Of a stretch of 64,000 nucleotides of DNA, positions 61,622-64,000 are shown piece by piece (position 1 is the stretch's first letter; each line of letters begins with the position of its first letter). The stretch spans positions 53,684 through 117,683 of the forward strand of contig CAKRJY010000008.1 of NCBI GenBank assembly GCA_934352055.1. The letters run 5' to 3'. The DNA is from an uncultured Lachnospiraceae bacterium. GTDB taxonomy: Bacteria; Bacillota; Clostridia; Lachnospirales; Lachnospiraceae. The notes under the pieces were generated by a model. The model ran no database searches. It was not told the DNA's origin and was given only the letters and a program-made list of their open reading frames with translations. Both the position numbers and the translations under genes were made by a program.

Positions 61622-62527
61622 ATGACAATACAAGAACAAATAGAAGAATTATTAGAACAGATACAAAACCAGACGGGCATTCTTTTTTCTATCACCGACA
61701 GCCAGATTGACGAGGAAGAAATGCTTGTCACATTAAAAAATATGTTGCGTGCCGGACATAACAGCACTTCAAAAGAAGGTTTTCTCCGCGGTCTTTTACT
61801 GGGGCTTTTAAGCGAGCAGGAGATTCACGAAGGAATCCATCGTTTTCATCTGGAAGAAAACGGATTTCTTTTTCCGGTTCTCTTAGAAACCAGACAGCCG
61901 ATTTCTTCCATGGAGCAATCTGTTTTTGCGCAGTTCTTTTCTTCCGGCGCAGATACACTCATTCAGACCGATGATTTTCATGTAGCATTGATTCGCCAGC
62001 TGCCGATGCAGCCATCATCCGAGAGCTTAAGGCAAATGCTTTTTGATATGCAGGGAACGTTAGAAGCCGAAGCCATGATTCCTCTGCGTTTTGCCTACGA
62101 CCGTGTCGCAACTTCTTATCAACAGCTGCCTTGCATTTTTTTACAGATATCCACAGCTATGGAAATTGGTAACATTTTTTCCGATACCGAGCACATTCAC
62201 TGGACACAAAACCTCGGCCTCGGCAAACTCATATATCATTTACCAATCGAAATATGTGAAGAATACTTACAGAATCATTTCCAAGGGCTGCATTTATCTG
62301 ATATTGATGAGGAAACACTGCACACCATTCACACATTTCTTGACAGTGGTCTAAGCATTGCCGAGTGTGCACGAAAACTTTATTTGCACCGCAATACACT
62401 GATCTATCGTCTAGATAAAATCGAACAATTAACCGGTCTTGATATCCGCCAATTCGATGATGCTATCGTATGTAAAATTGCGCTTATGATCTCCACATAT
62501 CTGACATACCAGGAAAATAACGTTTAA
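61622..62527 (+). CDS. PucR/CdaR-type transcriptional regulator
   Basis: 301 residues. The C-terminal helix-turn-helix (about 240-295; GLSIAECARKLYLHRNTLIYRLDKIEQLTG) is the PucR HTH_30 type. The N-terminal 230 residues lack a recognisable ligand domain. ATG 61622 has AAGGAG upstream; a longer frame to 61595 is rejected. Divergent from the HPr-like/ABC ATPase genes, so it may control sugar uptake. Followed by a bidirectional terminator. Confidence 0.82.
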   Translation: MTIQEQIEELLEQIQNQTGILFSITDSQIDEEEMLVTLKNMLRAGHNSTSKEGFLRGLLLGLLSEQEIHEGIHRFHLEENGFLFPVLLETRQPISSMEQSVFAQFFSSGADTLIQTDDFHVALIRQLPMQPSSESLRQMLFDMQGTLEAEAMIPLRFAYDRVATSYQQLPCIFLQISTAMEIGNIFSDTEHIHWTQNLGLGKLIYHLPIEICEEYLQNHFQGLHLSDIDEETLHTIHTFLDSGLSIAECARKLYLHRNTLIYRLDKIEQLTGLDIRQFDDAIVCKIALMISTYLTYQENNV

Positions 62528-62531
62528 AAAA

Positions 62532-62567
62532 ATCCGGCAGATGGTTTACATCTGTCGGATCTTTTTT
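62532..62567. terminator. Bidirectional terminator between regulator and galK
   Basis: ATCCGGCAGATG (62532-62543) with CATCTGTCGGAT (62549-62560), loop GTTTA; CTTTTTT follows on plus and TTTTTTT on minus. Confidence 0.9.
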
Positions 62568-62572
62568 CATAT

Positions 62573-63745
62573 CTAAACGGTTCTTCTTGCACCGTCTCCA
62601 ATATCTACTACATAAAATTCTGCTTCTATGCCGATCTTTTCTTTATAACCTGCACCAACCTTTTCCATGAAATCTGCAACTGCATCATTTTTTACAATGC
62701 TGACGGTACATCCACCAAAACCGCCACCGGTAATTCGGGATCCGATAACACCATCTACCTTCCATGCAAGATCTACCAAGACATCGATTTCTTCACAAGA
62801 AACCTTATAATCATCACGGAGAGACACATGTGACGCATTCATCAATGCACCGAATTTCTCCACATCATTCTGCTTCAATGCAGCAACCGCTTCAATCGTA
62901 CGCTGGTTCTCTGCAACAGCATGGCGTGCACGCTTTTTGCACTCTTCATCCGTAATAACGTCTTTATATTTCTCAAAGCCTTCATTATCCAGCTCACCAA
63001 GGCTGTTGATCGAAACAACTGTCTGCAATTGTTCCAATGCCTTTGCACATTCCTCACGACGCTTGTTATACTGACCATCCACCAGGCTATGCTTTACTTT
63101 ACTGTTTGTAATCACAATCTTTGCATCTGAAAGCGCAATTTTCGCATATTCATAGGACAGATCACTCGTATCCAAAAAGATTGCGCAATCCTTTTTTCCC
63201 ATAGCAACTGCAAACTGATCCATAATTCCACAATTACATCCGTTGAAATTATTCTCTGAATACTGACCAATCAGAGCAAGATCCGTCATCGAAAGATCAT
63301 CAAAGCCATATAAATCGCGCAAAATTGTTCCGGTAAGCACTTCTAATGATGCAGAAGAAGAAAGTCCGGAACCATTTGGAATATTACCCCAGATTGCCAT
63401 ATCAAAGCCCTGTGTAATCTTTTTTCCCTTGCCATCAAATGCCCATACAACGCCGAGTGGATAATTTGCCCAATTATATTTTTTCTTATAACTAAGATCA
63501 TCCAATGAAACCTCAACCACATCACAATCATCCAGGTTTGCAGAAATGAAGTGTATCTTATCATCCTCTCTCTTACGGGCCACACCATATGTTCCTATTG
63601 TGAGTGCACACGGGAACACATGACCTCCATTATAATCCGTATGTTCTCCGATCAGATTCACACGTCCCGGTGCAAAATATTCGCGGATGTCTCCACCATC
63701 TCCGTAGATTTCCACAAATTTTTCTCGCAAATTTGTTGCGTCCAT
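62573..63745 (-). CDS. galK: Galactokinase
   Basis: 390 residues, GHMP kinase. GRVNLIGEHTDYNGGHVFP is the galactose-binding signature, GSGLSSSASLEVL the ATP loop, and ITGGGFGGCTVSI the third motif. Phosphorylates galactose to galactose-1-phosphate. ATG 63745 follows GAGGAGGATAAAAGT. Neighbouring galT or galE not seen in the window. Confidence 0.96.
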   Translation of the reverse strand: MDATNLREKFVEIYGDGGDIREYFAPGRVNLIGEHTDYNGGHVFPCALTIGTYGVARKREDDKIHFISANLDDCDVVEVSLDDLSYKKKYNWANYPLGVVWAFDGKGKKITQGFDMAIWGNIPNGSGLSSSASLEVLTGTILRDLYGFDDLSMTDLALIGQYSENNFNGCNCGIMDQFAVAMGKKDCAIFLDTSDLSYEYAKIALSDAKIVITNSKVKHSLVDGQYNKRREECAKALEQLQTVVSINSLGELDNEGFEKYKDVITDEECKKRARHAVAENQRTIEAVAALKQNDVEKFGALMNASHVSLRDDYKVSCEEIDVLVDLAWKVDGVIGSRITGGGFGGCTVSIVKNDAVADFMEKVGAGYKEKIGIEAEFYVVDIGDGARRTV

Positions 63746-63799
63746 ACTTTTATCCTCCTCGTATAATATCTTTTAGATACATAAATACATGTATCCTGA

Positions 63800-63829
63800 T
63801 TAATAAGTTACTAAATAAATATTGTTCAA
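63800..63829 (-). promoter_or_regulatory. Probable galK promoter
   Basis: Minus strand: -35 TTGAAC (63824-63829), 18-base spacer, -10 TATTAA (63800-63805). A perfect inverted repeat GGCTTA-GT-TAAGCC (63832-63845) sits just upstream. Confidence 0.45.
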
Positions 63830-63847
63830 TAGGCTTAGTTAAGCCCA

Positions 63848-64000
63848 TGATATAATTGTCCCAGTGTCAATCAGGTAATAGTTCTTTTCCCCCTGTTGAA
63901 CCAGTAATAGTTGCTTCATTGAAAGTCTGTTCCCCTGACATGGAAGTTAGCTTCAAACCGGCTGGCTGTTTGCTTAAGTACATGGACTACCATCTAGCAG
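63848..64000 (+). other. Unassigned segment behind an extended -10 promoter, cut by window edge
   Basis: TGA-TATAAT (63848-63856) is an extended -10 reading out of the window. The 140 bases downstream contain no open frame with a ribosome site, read GC-richer than the spacer before them, and hold an imperfect direct repeat GTAATAGTT (63875-63883 and 63904-63912, 29 bases apart). This could be a structured RNA, the leader of the next gene, or the non-coding end of an IS110-like element; the window does not decide. Confidence 0.35.

Noticed and set aside
63560..63855. Small plus-strand frames over the galK start
   Set aside because: They are shadows of galK and its AT-rich upstream region with no ribosome sites.
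1..64000. tRNA, rRNA, CRISPR arrays, riboswitches and T-boxes
   Set aside because: Read for cloverleaf-type ends, regular spaced repeats and known leader motifs; none found. Weak structures could have been missed without a covariance search.

Overview
The window looks like a chromosomal segment of an anaerobic low-GC Gram-positive bacterium, most likely class Clostridia and probably Lachnospiraceae. Supporting signs are the gdpP-rplI-dnaB order, MecA, a CwlD-like amidase, a Na+-type ATP synthase c subunit, a 4Fe-4S ferredoxin beside a DUF1858 protein, strong AGGAGG-type ribosome binding sites and sigma-A-like promoters. No tRNA, rRNA, CRISPR array or complete insertion sequence was seen.

Region 1 (1-7.1 kb, minus strand) is a GDP-mannose operon. 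It is headed by a small XRE regulator with GATAAT-type repeats at its promoter. Next come a trifunctional protein (mannose-1-phosphate guanylyltransferase, cupin and type I phosphomannose isomerase), a second guanylyltransferase, a phosphohexomutase, a polyprenyl-phosphate-type glycosyltransferase and a response regulator cut by the left edge.

Region 2 (7.1-34.5 kb, nearly all minus strand) is a surface-glycan locus. It holds seven acyltransferase-3 membrane proteins, a flippase, two dolichyl-phosphate-mannose-synthase or GT2 type glycosyltransferases, a GtrA-like protein, a DUF6311-like and a DUF6020-like membrane protein, a Fic protein, and Gmd plus an Rmd-like reductase. With region 1, these enzymes can plausibly take mannose-6-phosphate to GDP-mannose and on to GDP-D-rhamnose. 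The oddest content is six diverged copies of one unrecognised polytopic membrane protein in two groups of three. Between the groups lie the flippase and an AT-rich three-gene cassette (TOPRIM-like protein, DUF4869 protein, mini P-loop ATPase).

Region 3 (34.8-38.4 kb) has a GreA-type elongation factor, an EamA transporter and a second DUF6020-like membrane protein.

Region 4 (38.4-47.6 kb, minus strand) is one long operon: Sua5-type tRNA modification enzyme, a low-molecular-weight phosphatase homologue lacking its catalytic Cys and Asp, a dCMP-deaminase-like enzyme, then atpZ, atpI-like and atpBEFHAGDC, ending at a strong terminator.

Region 5 (47.6-55.2 kb) has the CwlD-like amidase, a GH18 protein with an SH3-like domain, an atypical protein kinase fused to a degenerate ParA-like domain plus a stand-alone copy of that domain, mecA, an AraC remnant, a membrane-anchored XRE regulator with a membrane partner, the ferredoxin and the DUF1858 protein.

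Region 6 (55.2-64 kb) carries a MerR regulator, gdpP-rplI-dnaB, a MsmK/UgpC-type ABC ATPase with an HPr-like protein lacking the phosphorylatable His, a divergent PucR-type regulator, galK, and an unexplained right-edge segment behind its own extended -10 promoter.
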